From assembly GCA_963748005.1 (NCBI GenBank), contig CAVVHH010000002.1, positions 2,046,001 to 2,110,000 of the forward strand: a DNA stretch of 64,000 nt, written 5' to 3'. The translations under genes and the position numbers were made by a program. Position 1 is the first letter of the stretch, and each line of letters opens with the position of its first letter. The DNA is from CAILZL01 sp963748005. GTDB taxonomy: Bacteria > Pseudomonadota > Gammaproteobacteria > Steroidobacterales > Steroidobacteraceae. This document shows positions 46,842-56,116 of this stretch, piece after piece. Below the pieces are notes generated by a model. That model did no database searches, was not told where the DNA came from, and worked only from the letters and a program-made list of their open reading frames with translations.

Positions 46842-47081
46842 ACAACCGTCACCACTCAGAAAATTCCCAGGGACAAGGGATCTGGTGTGCAGGTGTATTG
46901 GGTCCGTCGACAAAAGGCCAACATTGACTGCCACGTTTCAAGGAAATCACGATTCGTCGCGTCACTATCATCAAAGCTTCACATGGCTGTCACGATCCGC
47001 GGATGAAAATCTCCACGAGCAGCGCCCATGAAGCGGCGCGCCTAAGCGACGAAAGATTTTCCAGACCTGGGAGCGACCGCG

Positions 47082-49436
47082 ATGAATCTGAATCCAAAAT
47101 CCCGCCAGAACAATCTGATAGCCCTTGCAGTGGCAACAGCCGTCAGCGCCATGGTAGCCGCGCCAACGGTCGCGACGGCAGACGGCAGGAAGCCAGACAA
47201 GACATCCGGCAAGTATGTTGCCGGCGATTTTCACAATCACACTACCTGTTCGGATGGATCGATCTCGATGCAGAAGCTGGTGCGTAAATCCACCGGTAGC
47301 GCCGCTACAAGCGAATCCGATGGTTTTGGTCTCGACTGGTTTGTACAGGCTGGCCATGGTGGCAGCGGCAACCGCAACTGCACCCTGACAGAAGATGCCA
47401 CGCTCGATACGCCCGTCTATCCCTACACCGGCCAGGCGCCCACCACCACCTGGCAGAACACTGCGGGCCCAAGCGGTCCAGTGCAACCCAAGGGCTTGAC
47501 GTCGGGGTCATCGCCCAACCAGAACATGTGGCGTTGGCAGTCCATTCAGGAGTTCCAGTATCCGTTGATTGAATACCTGAATGCCTACAAGGACCGGCCG
47601 CTGTTCTTGGGTGTTGAATCGGTGGTCGCCGGTCACGAGCATTCCTCCATGTCGGTTATTACCGGCCAGATTCCTGCTGCTCTGGACGCGGATACGCTGC
47701 CTGTTGCCCCAGTGTCAACAGCCGGTGTCAGTCGTTACACGGCGATCGGCAACGCCACCGCGCTTGCGCAATGGGAATATTGTTTTGATCGCGGTGATAC
47801 GGATACCAGCCGCGGCAATACCGTTGTGGGCGGGTCCGTCGGCAACAACTGGAATTGCTCGGTTCCCGGCAGCCTGAACGCCGCCGACGTGAGCTGGAAT
47901 GCCACTGCACAAAAGCTGATGCCCGCGGGCGGTGCAGGTACTGGCATCAAGGGTCATAACAAGACCGTCGAGGCCTTGAAATGGATGGTGGCCTATGCCG
48001 CGAGCGAAAGTTACTACGTGCCGGCACACCTTGAGCGAGCCGGACCTTTCAATCCAGATGGCAACAACGGCTTCAATATTGAGCACCTGCGCGACTTCAA
48101 CAATGCAGCGCCAGATGTAGCCTTTGGTTTTGAAACACAGCCGGGTCACGGTGCATCATCCGACCGCGGTGAATATGCAGTGAAGCGCAACAACATCGCT
48201 GGCGTTCAAACGGACTCGGTAGGCGGCACAACCTACGGCGGTACAGGTGTCTATGGTGGGCAGGTCGGTGGCGTATGGGATGCGTTGCTGGGCGAAGGTC
48301 GCAACTGGTGGTTCTTTGCCAGTTCCGACTGGCACAACCGCGGCAGCTTCGGACCGGACGATCGTCGCACGACCCAGGACTTTTTCCCTGGCGAGTACCA
48401 GCGCAACTACACGATGGTGCGTGCGGATGATCACCGGGGTCGCTGGGACGATCGGGATGAACACTCGGACAAGCATGGCCACGATGCAGACAACAAGCTC
48501 ACCCCGCAGATGATTGTTGATGGTCTGCGCAGCGGCAATAACTTCGCTGCCAGCGGCCAGTTGATCGACCGTCTGGCGTTCGTTGCCTGCATCGGCAATG
48601 GCTCGCCGCATGGCCGCAGCGAGGCAGCGGTGGCAGCGCTGGCGGCAGAAGCCGCAGCCGACAATACCGACATCGACTTCAAGGGCTGCGCCACGATGGG
48701 CGAGAAGCTGGTGGTGCCGCAGGGTGGCGACGTCGTCGTCGCGATCGTGGTGCGTGACCCGGAAGGCGCCAACAACTCGCCATACACTTTCGCCAATCCC
48801 TCGCTGCTGCAAGTGGGCATCACGCAACCACTGAACATGCCGGTGCTTGATCACATCGATGTGATCCGTGGTCTGGTGAGCGGCTACAAGACCCCGGGAT
48901 CAGCGGACTACTCGGGCGAGTGGCCGCGCAACACCAACTGGTTGCACACGGATGGCACGACCGCGGATTTGTCGGTAGTGCCCGCCGCCGCCAAGAACAC
49001 CACCGCTGCGGTGATCAAAGTGTTCAACGACAACAACTGGAAAACCCGCCACGGCGATTTCGTGACGATGAGCTTCCGTATCCCGGCAGTCTCGGCTTCC
49101 CAGTATGTGCGGCTACGCGGCACCAATCTGCCGCCCGCGGTGCCGTATGAAACCGATGCCAACGGCAACCCGCTGGCGGACGTCTATACCAATGCCAGCA
49201 ACAGGAACATGCTGAGCATTCCGTGCACCACACCACACAGCGCCAGCAGCCAGTTCGACGGCTGTCCCGATCACCTGGCGACCGCTACGACGACTGCCAC
49301 CAGCCCATACCTCAGCCCGATTGTGGGACAGAAGGCCGTGTCGTACGACGTGGCGGCATGGGCTGACCTGTGGTTCTACAGCAACCCGATCTATGTAGAG
49401 GTGGCAGGCGCGACCCAGATTGCTGGCGTCAAGTAA
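47082..49436 (+). CDS. Secreted PHP-domain protein with His/Asp-rich segment
   Basis: A 784-residue exported protein. A signal peptide spans about 1-33. The PHP-type metal motif GDFHNHTTCSDGS (His51, His53) follows, with later GHEHSSM and ASSDWHNRG, resembling the secreted CehA/McbA-like branch of the PHP superfamily. A long insertion includes the acidic/histidine-rich stretch at about 447-472 (DDHRGRWDDRDEHSDKHGHD). A trinuclear metal site and phosphoester- or ester-cleaving activity are plausible but unproven. It lies 240 bases after the receptor and ends at a strong terminator. The closest reading is a metal-binding hydrolase tied to the adjacent HupE-like system. Confidence 0.82.
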   Translation: MNLNPKSRQNNLIALAVATAVSAMVAAPTVATADGRKPDKTSGKYVAGDFHNHTTCSDGSISMQKLVRKSTGSAATSESDGFGLDWFVQAGHGGSGNRNCTLTEDATLDTPVYPYTGQAPTTTWQNTAGPSGPVQPKGLTSGSSPNQNMWRWQSIQEFQYPLIEYLNAYKDRPLFLGVESVVAGHEHSSMSVITGQIPAALDADTLPVAPVSTAGVSRYTAIGNATALAQWEYCFDRGDTDTSRGNTVVGGSVGNNWNCSVPGSLNAADVSWNATAQKLMPAGGAGTGIKGHNKTVEALKWMVAYAASESYYVPAHLERAGPFNPDGNNGFNIEHLRDFNNAAPDVAFGFETQPGHGASSDRGEYAVKRNNIAGVQTDSVGGTTYGGTGVYGGQVGGVWDALLGEGRNWWFFASSDWHNRGSFGPDDRRTTQDFFPGEYQRNYTMVRADDHRGRWDDRDEHSDKHGHDADNKLTPQMIVDGLRSGNNFAASGQLIDRLAFVACIGNGSPHGRSEAAVAALAAEAAADNTDIDFKGCATMGEKLVVPQGGDVVVAIVVRDPEGANNSPYTFANPSLLQVGITQPLNMPVLDHIDVIRGLVSGYKTPGSADYSGEWPRNTNWLHTDGTTADLSVVPAAAKNTTAAVIKVFNDNNWKTRHGDFVTMSFRIPAVSASQYVRLRGTNLPPAVPYETDANGNPLADVYTNASNRNMLSIPCTTPHSASSQFDGCPDHLATATTTATSPYLSPIVGQKAVSYDVAAWADLWFYSNPIYVEVAGATQIAGVK

Positions 49437-49460
49437 GCACAGCAGCTGATCGAAACCCTG

Positions 49461-49492
49461 AGCGCCGCACGGTAACGGGCGGCGCTTTTTTT
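49461..49492 (+). terminator. Rho-independent terminator of PHP gene
   Basis: AGCGCCGC (49461-49468) pairs with GCGGCGCT (49479-49486) and runs into seven T's, 24 bases after the stop. Confidence 0.92.
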
Positions 49493-49603
49493 GTGGCCGC
49501 AAGGAAATGCCGTTCGCTGGCTCCCATTTACTGTCGCTTGTCATCGTTCTGACTTTTTACTGGCTTACGATTTTCAGTTATCGCTACCGTCCGTCAAATC
49601 AAC

Positions 49604-50503
49604 ATGTCTACAACTTTACCCACCGCACCACTGCCCACGTCCAGCTTTGACGATGCGACGCCGTTGCACCGGAAGACCCATCTGCCGGGCTGGACGCGTG
49701 AACCGTTGCTGCATTTTGTGGTGCTGGGTGGGCTGCTGTTCGGCATCGATCAGGTCGTGGCCAGCCGGGTTGACGATCCGCACACCATCGTGGTGGGCAC
49801 CGAAGTGGACAGCGAAGCGGTGCACATATTCGAGGAAACGCGCGGCCGGGAGCCGAATGAAGCAGAGCTTAAAGCCTTGCATCAAATCTGGCTTGATAAC
49901 GAAGTGCTGTATCGCGAAGGTCTGGCGATGCAGGTTGACAAGGGCGACGATGCGATTCGCGAACGCGTTATCTTCAAGGCGTTAAGCGTGATCGATGCGA
50001 ACGTCAAGTTGCCACCGATCAGCGATCAGCAGCTGCGCGAGTGGTTCGAGAGTCATCGCGCCAAGTACGACGAGCCGGCCCGCTACGATTTTCAGGAAGC
50101 TGCCCTCGCGGGTGATACTTCCGAGTCGGCGGTGCGCGCCTTCGTCGACGCGTTGAATGCCGGCACGCCCGGTGATGCTCAGGCCGGATTGAGGGTCTTC
50201 AAGGGCCGGCCGTACGCCAACCTCGTGCAAAGTTATGGCGAGGAGTTTGCCAAAGCGCTTGAAACGATACCGCCAGGTCAATGGCGGGCTTTGCAGACGC
50301 GCGATGGCTGGCGAGCCATGCGGCTAGATAGAAATACGCCCGCAAAGCCAGCCGTCTATGAAACATTGCGCGGCGTGGTAATGCAGGACTGGAAGGACGC
50401 CATCGCATCCGAGCAACGTACTGCAGCCGTGCGCACGCTGGCGAAGAAATACACGGTGAAGTTCGAAACGCATACCGAGCAGTCAGGACACTCAACCAAA
50501 TGA
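49604..50503 (+). CDS. Membrane-anchored PpiC-like peptidyl-prolyl isomerase
   Basis: A 299-residue protein with a cytoplasmic N-tail, one membrane helix at about 33-50 (LLHFVVLGGLLFGIDQVVAS) and a periplasmic helical SurA/PpiD-like region. A reduced parvulin domain follows (about 140-270), with IPPGQWRALQTRDGWRAMRL in place of the canonical PpiC terminus. It probably acts as a chaperone for an exported or membrane protein; isomerase activity is uncertain because the parvulin core is short. It overlaps the HupE-like gene by four bases (ATGA), implying a dedicated partnership. Confidence 0.83.
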   Translation: MSTTLPTAPLPTSSFDDATPLHRKTHLPGWTREPLLHFVVLGGLLFGIDQVVASRVDDPHTIVVGTEVDSEAVHIFEETRGREPNEAELKALHQIWLDNEVLYREGLAMQVDKGDDAIRERVIFKALSVIDANVKLPPISDQQLREWFESHRAKYDEPARYDFQEAALAGDTSESAVRAFVDALNAGTPGDAQAGLRVFKGRPYANLVQSYGEEFAKALETIPPGQWRALQTRDGWRAMRLDRNTPAKPAVYETLRGVVMQDWKDAIASEQRTAAVRTLAKKYTVKFETHTEQSGHSTK

Positions 50504-51465
50504 ACTCCCGGTTGCATACGTGGCTGCTGGCGGGGATTGCGCTGCTGACAGCATTCCTTCCCGACCTGGCAAGCGCACATGAGATGAGCATGGCCGAGAT
50601 GGAGTTGCGCGAAATGTCGCGCGGCGAGTTTCTCTGGCAGTGGTCAGCCACCAACGACAAACGGCCGGGCACCGATGACCTGCAGCCCCACTGGCCGGAA
50701 AGCTGCGTGGCCGAATCAAACGTACTTCACTGTGGTCAGCAGGGTCTGCGCGGCACACTGTCAATCGACGGCATCGGCAAGGGCTATTCGGCTGCGCTGG
50801 TGAAGGTCTTCTGGCTTGATGGCCAGTCACGTGTGTACACGTTCACGACCGGTCAGCAGAAGATCCAGCTGTATGGTTCAGCGGATGACCGGCGTGGCCG
50901 GGGCGAGATCGCTTCAGCGTACATCGTGCTGGGCATCGAGCATATTCTCAGCGGCTTCGACCATCTGCTGTTTGTGTTCGGGTTGCTGTTTCTGGTCGGT
51001 TTTCAACGCAAGCTGGTGTGGACGATTACGGCATTTACTGCGGCGCACAGCCTGACGCTGGCCAGCGCTGCGTTGGGTTGGCTGACGCTGCGTTCACCGC
51101 CGGTGGAAGCCACCATTGCGCTGTCGATCGTACTGGTGGCCGGCGAGGCGCTGCATCAGCACCTGACGCTGGCGCGTCGCTGGCCGGCCGTATTGGCATT
51201 TATATTCGGACTGGTACATGGCCTGGGCTTCGCCGGCGCGTTGAAGGACATCGGACTGCCGCAGAACTATCTGCCAACCGCATTGCTGACCTTCAATATC
51301 GGTGTCGAGCTCGGGCAGTTGATGACAGTTACCGTTGCGTGGCTCGTATGGCGCGTGTTGCGGCGCTGGCCCATGGCCGGACTGGCTCGCACGCCGGCAC
51401 TCTACGCGATCGGCTCGATGGCGGCCTACTGGTCGTGGCTGCGCGTGGCGGCGATAATTACCTGA
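50500..51465 (+). CDS. HupE/UreJ family membrane protein
   Basis: A 321-residue protein with a signal peptide (1-26), a periplasmic N-domain (about 27-140) and six or so helices (from about 141). Family hallmarks are GFDHLLFVFGL (His155), FTAAHSLTLA (His183), FGLVHGLGFAG (His240) and FNIGVELGQ (Glu270). HupE/UreJ proteins transport nickel or cobalt in several bacteria, though this large-N-domain branch is not characterised. Overlaps on both sides (ATGA and TGATG) tie it to the PPIase-like and HEAT-like genes. Confidence 0.9.
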   Translation: MNSRLHTWLLAGIALLTAFLPDLASAHEMSMAEMELREMSRGEFLWQWSATNDKRPGTDDLQPHWPESCVAESNVLHCGQQGLRGTLSIDGIGKGYSAALVKVFWLDGQSRVYTFTTGQQKIQLYGSADDRRGRGEIASAYIVLGIEHILSGFDHLLFVFGLLFLVGFQRKLVWTITAFTAAHSLTLASAALGWLTLRSPPVEATIALSIVLVAGEALHQHLTLARRWPAVLAFIFGLVHGLGFAGALKDIGLPQNYLPTALLTFNIGVELGQLMTVTVAWLVWRVLRRWPMAGLARTPALYAIGSMAAYWSWLRVAAIIT

Positions 51466-52013
51466 TGGAATTCAGCATGCCTCGTCAGTCGCTAACGCTT
51501 GTGGCGCTGTTCGCGATCAGCTTCATGGCCTTTGTTGGTTATCCCTACCTGACGCGTCCGCAAAGCGCCGCCGCAGCCAAAGCACTGGCAACCGCGGCCG
51601 CTCCTGTGTCCACCCAGCAAGTCGAGAGCGGTGCGGGGCAGATTGAGCCGACGAACGCGTCACCATCCACCCCTGCCGAGGAATTGGACAAATTAATAGC
51701 CGAAGCGACTGGGGAAGATGCCAGGGCACGCGCTGCTGCGATTACCGCACTCGGTACAGCGCCAAGATTACAGGCAATACCCGTTCTGCAGAGAGTGCTG
51801 AGATCGGGCGAACCGGTTGTCGATCGGCCGTTGGCGCTGAACTCCCTGCGCACATTGGCGCTGCAACAGGGCGATGCAGATGGCGGCATCCGCAACGTGC
51901 TCCGCCAGGCGATTTATCACGGCGACGATGAAGCAACGACGAATGGCGCGCAGACAACACTGGATGACGTTGAAGGCTATCTCAGCCAAGCCGTTGCGAA
52001 TACACACCCTTGA
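51465..52013 (+). CDS. Membrane-anchored HEAT-repeat-like protein
   Basis: A 182-residue protein beginning at the ATG that overlaps the HupE-like stop by one base. Residues 10-28 are a signal or membrane anchor (LTLVALFAISFMAFVGYPYL). A low-complexity linker (about 35-72) and two helical HEAT-like repeats follow (AAITALGTAPRLQAIPVLQR and ALNSLRTLALQQGDADG). The protein is probably a periplasmic scaffold or adaptor. An apparent longer frame beginning at 51018 runs inside the HupE-like gene and is rejected. Confidence 0.75.
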   Translation: MEFSMPRQSLTLVALFAISFMAFVGYPYLTRPQSAAAAKALATAAAPVSTQQVESGAGQIEPTNASPSTPAEELDKLIAEATGEDARARAAAITALGTAPRLQAIPVLQRVLRSGEPVVDRPLALNSLRTLALQQGDADGGIRNVLRQAIYHGDDEATTNGAQTTLDDVEGYLSQAVANTHP

Positions 52014-52038
52014 GCCTGTGCTCGCTTACAACCAGCAA

Positions 52039-53343
52039 TCAGCGTGGCGCCTTCAGTCCCTGTTCGATCATTCCGGTAAAGCCATCGACGATTGTGTTCT
52101 CGCCGCAGCCGGGCTTCAGTGATGAGGCACGGTTTTCAAAAATCAACGCATCATAGGCTGCGTCGTCGATGATGTAACTGACACGACCATTGCTCAGCGA
52201 CACCAGTATGGTGTTCACCAGGGGCGATTTCTGCTTGAGGTGCGAGTAGATATTGGTGACTACCTCGCCGGCGAATCCCGCCAGCGCGATGTTGTTGATC
52301 ATGAGCAGTCCGAGGCGCATGGGTTGCGGGTCGGCATCGATGAAACGGATCACACCGGCCGGCGCCTGCGGGTCGCGTTGACGACCGGGACAGTAGCTGA
52401 GTTTTTCATCCGACCAGATACGCGCAGTCGTTTCGAACCTGGCGGAATCCGCGGCGCGAATCGCTTCTTCACCCAGCACACGGCCAAGCGTGTCCGAGAG
52501 CTGAAAGCCTTGTTCACCCGGCTCGCGAATCTTGTGCGTGAGCACATCGTCCAGATCCCATGACGAGAAGATCGGGTTCTGATCACCTGCGGGACCGGAA
52601 GTCCACAGCGCCACTGCCTTGTCGTGATAATAGGACTCGATGAAGCGCGATGTTGAGCCGGGCAGGTCGCCGGTGATCTGGTCGTTGTCAGGCCCCAGCA
52701 TCAGGCCATGCACACCGTAATTGACAAAGAACGCCAGCGGTTCGCCAGCCAGCGTGTCAAAGCGCAGCACCCACACTGTCTTGTCGGAGGGGCGAGCGGG
52801 ATTGCGCCCCGTCTTCCAGCGATCGCCAACAAATTCGTCACGATTGATGTTGATGTCGGCACGGCCGGCAGCGAGACCCATCCTTGCAGGTTGCAGCCCC
52901 GCCTTTGCCTTGCGTACGGCATCGAACAGGGCTTGTTCTGCTTTGGCATAGAAAGCAGCGGATTGCTCACCGAGCTGGCGGCCCTGTACGGCAGGGCCGA
53001 TGCCGAACACGGGCGCGTTGTGCCCGTGAGTTGCGGTAATCATGATGTTCTGCGCCGGAATGTTTAATTCCTTCTGCATGCGTTGTCGCAAAGGCAGTGT
53101 GTCCGGAGTGGAGCTGGTATCCACTGCGATGAGCGCTGCACTGGTAGCGCCATTGTCGATCACGATGGTGCGGATATAAATGTGATCGTGAATGCCCTTG
53201 AATTCGTTACCCCACACGTTCTTCAGGCCACTGGCCTGAGCAGGGGTAATATCAACCCGGGCGGCACCGACACGGAGGGCGTTCTGGCCGAACGCGGACG
53301 AGAGCGCCAACAGCAAAGGAAGAACCAGAGTGATGTGTTTCAT
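52039..53343 (-). CDS. Secreted neutral-ceramidase-like hydrolase
   Basis: A 434-residue protein with a signal peptide (ending near SSAFGQ). It is the N-terminal-domain type of neutral/alkaline non-lysosomal ceramidase: LRVGAARVDITPAQ at the mature start and the zinc-site region ITATHGHNAPVFG. It lacks the C-terminal Ig-like domain of the roughly 650-residue bacterial ceramidases. The ATG at 53343 has GAGGG upstream. Amide or ester hydrolysis of a lipid-like compound is expected, but true ceramide activity is uncertain. A second copy lies at 62322. It converges with the HEAT-like gene. Confidence 0.83.
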   Translation of the reverse strand: MKHITLVLPLLLALSSAFGQNALRVGAARVDITPAQASGLKNVWGNEFKGIHDHIYIRTIVIDNGATSAALIAVDTSSTPDTLPLRQRMQKELNIPAQNIMITATHGHNAPVFGIGPAVQGRQLGEQSAAFYAKAEQALFDAVRKAKAGLQPARMGLAAGRADININRDEFVGDRWKTGRNPARPSDKTVWVLRFDTLAGEPLAFFVNYGVHGLMLGPDNDQITGDLPGSTSRFIESYYHDKAVALWTSGPAGDQNPIFSSWDLDDVLTHKIREPGEQGFQLSDTLGRVLGEEAIRAADSARFETTARIWSDEKLSYCPGRQRDPQAPAGVIRFIDADPQPMRLGLLMINNIALAGFAGEVVTNIYSHLKQKSPLVNTILVSLSNGRVSYIIDDAAYDALIFENRASSLKPGCGENTIVDGFTGMIEQGLKAPR

Positions 53344-53540
53344 GACCCTCACAATAAGAGATGAGCCTGGACAAGTACAAGGTATGCAAATCGCGCATCC
53401 TTGTTTGTTTACGAATCGGGTTCATCGCCAGGCATGACGTCACTCCAGCAGTCACTGACAAGACTTCACACTTGTTAATTGCACTATCAGTTGTCGGAGC
53501 CGTACGATCTGCAGGCTTTTTTCACCACGCGGGGCTCAAC

Positions 53541-54179
53541 ATGAAAACAAATTTACTCGCTGCTGTTTGCGGTGCCGCCACAATTGCCTTGTTGAGCGCC
53601 GCACATGCACAGATGCCTCCTCCTCCCGGTGCGGCGCCAGGACCCAATCCTGCTGTCACGCCAGATCCGACGCGTTTGCCGGGAGACAATCCACCCATGA
53701 TGGGACCACGGCCAGCGGGCGCGCCCCCGGCTGGAGGACCTCCACCCGCCGCCATGCCAAGACCTGCCCCAGCACCGGGTCCATCGCTGGTACTGGCGCT
53801 TGAAGCTGCACAGGCTGCGCTTGATGCATGCACTGCAGATGGACTCAAGGTGGGCGTCGCGGTGGTGGACTCTGCGGGTCAATTGCGAGTTGGACTGATG
53901 GCTGATGGCGCGAACCCAGGTCGCATCTACATGGCGGTTCGCAAAACGCTGACCGCACTGGCATTCAGGACCCCGAGTTCCGAGGCGCAAGCAAAAATCG
54001 CTGCCGATCCCGCTGCCGCTGCCATGGTCAAGCCGAACATGGCGACCGTCCCCGGTGCAGTGCCGCTGCTGGTGGGAGACCAATTGCTGGGAGCCGTCGG
54101 CGTCAGCGGTGCCACCAGTCAACAGGACGAAAAGTGCGCCGTGGCGGGCGCTGCGAAGATCAAGGCACGGTTGCAGTAG
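53541..54179 (+). CDS. GlcG/HbpS-like heme-binding family protein
   Basis: A 212-residue exported protein with a signal peptide ending near SAAHAQ (residue 28), a long Pro/Ala/Gly-rich linker (about 29-75) and a DUF336/GlcG-HbpS domain (VLALEAAQAALDACTADGLK, VGVAVVDSAGQLRVGLMADG). The pattern repeats the protein at 8767, including the proline linker. The linker may space the domain from the cell envelope. The ATG at 53541 starts the signal peptide, and the longer in-frame start at 53361 lacks one. Ligand is unproven; heme is the family precedent. Confidence 0.83.
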   Translation: MKTNLLAAVCGAATIALLSAAHAQMPPPPGAAPGPNPAVTPDPTRLPGDNPPMMGPRPAGAPPAGGPPPAAMPRPAPAPGPSLVLALEAAQAALDACTADGLKVGVAVVDSAGQLRVGLMADGANPGRIYMAVRKTLTALAFRTPSSEAQAKIAADPAAAAMVKPNMATVPGAVPLLVGDQLLGAVGVSGATSQQDEKCAVAGAAKIKARLQ

Positions 54180-54206
54180 TTAGTTGGAAGGCTGAGCCAG
54201 CGATGT

Positions 54207-54238
54207 AAAAAAAGAGGCAGCCACGCTGCCTCTTTTTT
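54207..54238 (+). terminator. Rho-independent terminator
   Basis: GAGGCAG (54214-54220) pairs with CTGCCTC (54226-54232), flanked by an A run and six T's, just after the GlcG-like gene. Confidence 0.92.
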
Positions 54239-54369
54239 GCTGAACACGCAGCTCGTGAATACACGTCCCGCAGCGCGTAAGATTGAGAATTGAACAGGGA
54301 CTTGCGCTTCGCGGTCCCAACCCTGCTTCCAATGGTTGAACAGCATTTCTTGAGAGGTACGGCAGTTTT

Positions 54370-55941
54370 ATGAAACACACATTCCTGTGCGCCGGGGGAC
54401 TGCTGACCTTGTTGGGCACTACCTTTGCGTCGCAGGCGCTGGCCGCCACCACGCATACCGCCTGCGCAGATCTTGCCGCCGCGAAATTACCCGACACAAT
54501 GATTACCCTGGCCGAGGAAGTCACCAGCGGCACCTTGACCACTGGTGGCGAAAGACCGATGACCGGCCTGCCACCATTCTGCCGCGTCGCAGCGACTACC
54601 AAGCCAGCGGTCAAGTTCGAAGTCTGGCTGCCGCTCGACAACTGGAATGGCAAGTTTCAGGGCGTGGGCAATGGCGCCAACGCCGGAAATATCAGCTATG
54701 GCGCAATGGTCACAGCGCTGAAGCGCGGTTATGCAACCGGCAGTACGGACACCGGTCATCAAACCGAGAATGCTCGCGATGCGTCCTGGGCTTTGGGACA
54801 TCCGGAGCTGGTCACCGACTTCGGCTATCGCGCCATCCATCTGATGACCGACAACAGCAAGAAGATCGTCAACCAGTTCTATTCACAGCCGGCAGCACAT
54901 TCGTATTTCGTTGCCTGCTCCACGGGCGGGCGCCAGTCGATGATGGAAGCGCAACGCTTTCCGGAAGATTACGACGGCATCATTGCCGGTGCGCCGGCAT
55001 TCAACTGGTCGCGCTTTCAGACCGGCGGGCACGCATGGGATGCGGCGGCGGTGAACAAGGATCCCGAGAGTTATCTGCCGACGTCGAAGCTCAGGGCGTT
55101 GGGCGATGCGGTGAACGCGGCATGCGACAAGCTGGATGGCATTGCCGACGGCATTCTCAACGATCCGCGCCAATGCAGCTTCGACGCAAAGGCGCTGCAG
55201 TGTGCGGCGGGCGTAGACGATGCCAGTTGCCTGACGCCGAAGCAGGTAAAGGCCGTTAATGACATCTGGGCAGGCTCGCGCACCGCCAAGGGCGAGGTGA
55301 TCTATCCCGGCATCTCGCGTGGCGCCGAAGCGGCGCAGGGCGGCTGGAACGCCTACACGACGGGCACCGGCCCGATGACAGGCACACACTGGGATCAGGC
55401 CGAGAACACGATGAAGTACATCATCGTTGAAGATCCCAACTGGAAGTTGAGCAGCTTCGATGTCGAAAAGGACGCCGCTTATGCTGTGAAGAAGGTCGGC
55501 AAGACCATGGATGCGTTCGATGCGGATCTGTCGCGCTTTCGCGCCCGTGGCGGTCGTCTGTTGATGTACCACGGCTTCAACGATCCGAACATCGCGGCGC
55601 AGAACACGATCAACTACTACGAGCAGGTGGTAGCAAATGTGAAGAAGAAGTCGAAAGGGCAGGACGCGCTGGCACAGACGCAGGAATTCGCGCGGCTATT
55701 CCTGGCGCCGGGTGTGCTGCACTGTGGTGGTGGCCCGGGCCCGAGCAACTTCGACATGGTGACCGTGCTGGAACAGTGGGTCGAGCAGAAGCAGGCGCCG
55801 GAGCGCATCATCGCGTCGCACTCGACCAACGGTACCGTCGATCGCACGCGCCCGCTGTGTGCGTATCCCAAGATGGCGTCTTACACGGGGAGCGGCAGTA
55901 CGGATGATGCTGCGAATTTCGTGTGTAAGGATGCCCAGTAA
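54370..55941 (+). CDS. Tannase/feruloyl esterase family protein
   Basis: A 523-residue secreted enzyme of the tannase/feruloyl-esterase family. Signal peptide to about 26 (SQALAA). The family CS-D-HC motif is complete: Cys183-Ser184 in ACSTGGRQS, Asp in YHGFNDPN and His451-Cys452 in LHCGGGPGPSNFD. The two cysteines normally form a disulfide linking Ser and His. Relatives cleave ester bonds of phenolic acids such as gallate or ferulate, and some act on plasticiser monoesters. Other cysteines (for example in AACDKLDGIADG) may hold the lid domain. The ATG has GAGAGGTACGG upstream. Confidence 0.92.
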   Translation: MKHTFLCAGGLLTLLGTTFASQALAATTHTACADLAAAKLPDTMITLAEEVTSGTLTTGGERPMTGLPPFCRVAATTKPAVKFEVWLPLDNWNGKFQGVGNGANAGNISYGAMVTALKRGYATGSTDTGHQTENARDASWALGHPELVTDFGYRAIHLMTDNSKKIVNQFYSQPAAHSYFVACSTGGRQSMMEAQRFPEDYDGIIAGAPAFNWSRFQTGGHAWDAAAVNKDPESYLPTSKLRALGDAVNAACDKLDGIADGILNDPRQCSFDAKALQCAAGVDDASCLTPKQVKAVNDIWAGSRTAKGEVIYPGISRGAEAAQGGWNAYTTGTGPMTGTHWDQAENTMKYIIVEDPNWKLSSFDVEKDAAYAVKKVGKTMDAFDADLSRFRARGGRLLMYHGFNDPNIAAQNTINYYEQVVANVKKKSKGQDALAQTQEFARLFLAPGVLHCGGGPGPSNFDMVTVLEQWVEQKQAPERIIASHSTNGTVDRTRPLCAYPKMASYTGSGSTDDAANFVCKDAQ

Positions 55942-55978
55942 GTCTCAGCATCGCCTGCTTGCGGGGTCTTTGATCTAA

Positions 55979-56108
55979 GGAAGGTCTGATTTACTTGTCA
56001 TTTCGAACGCAGTGAGAAATCTTTCTTTGCTTGGATACTTGGCTATCAATCACTTGCAAGATTTCTCCCTTCGGTCGAAGTGACAGTGATGGGTTAATCA
56101 GACATTCC
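55979..56108. mobile_element. MITE-like element with 4-bp target duplication
   Basis: A 130-bp non-coding element bounded by terminal repeats GGAAGGTCTGATT and GGAATGTCTGATT (reverse complement of 56096-56108, one mismatch). It is flanked by direct CTAA at 55975-55978 and 56109-56112. The ends continue as long imperfect inverted repeats around TGTCATTTCGAACGCAGTGA and its partner near 56060-56086, so the element folds into a long hairpin. No transposase is inside; it would need a full element elsewhere. The repeat core resembles intergenic palindromes common in many bacteria. Confidence 0.75.
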
Positions 56109-56116
56109 CTAATCCA

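Noticed and set aside
51018..51464. In-frame extension of the HEAT-like gene back to 51018
   Set aside because: It runs in a second frame through the conserved HupE-like gene; the ATG at 51465 overlaps that gene's stop and begins the hydrophobic leader.
53361..53540. Longer start for the GlcG-like gene
   Set aside because: The extra 60 residues have no family match and would bury the clear signal peptide that starts at 53541.
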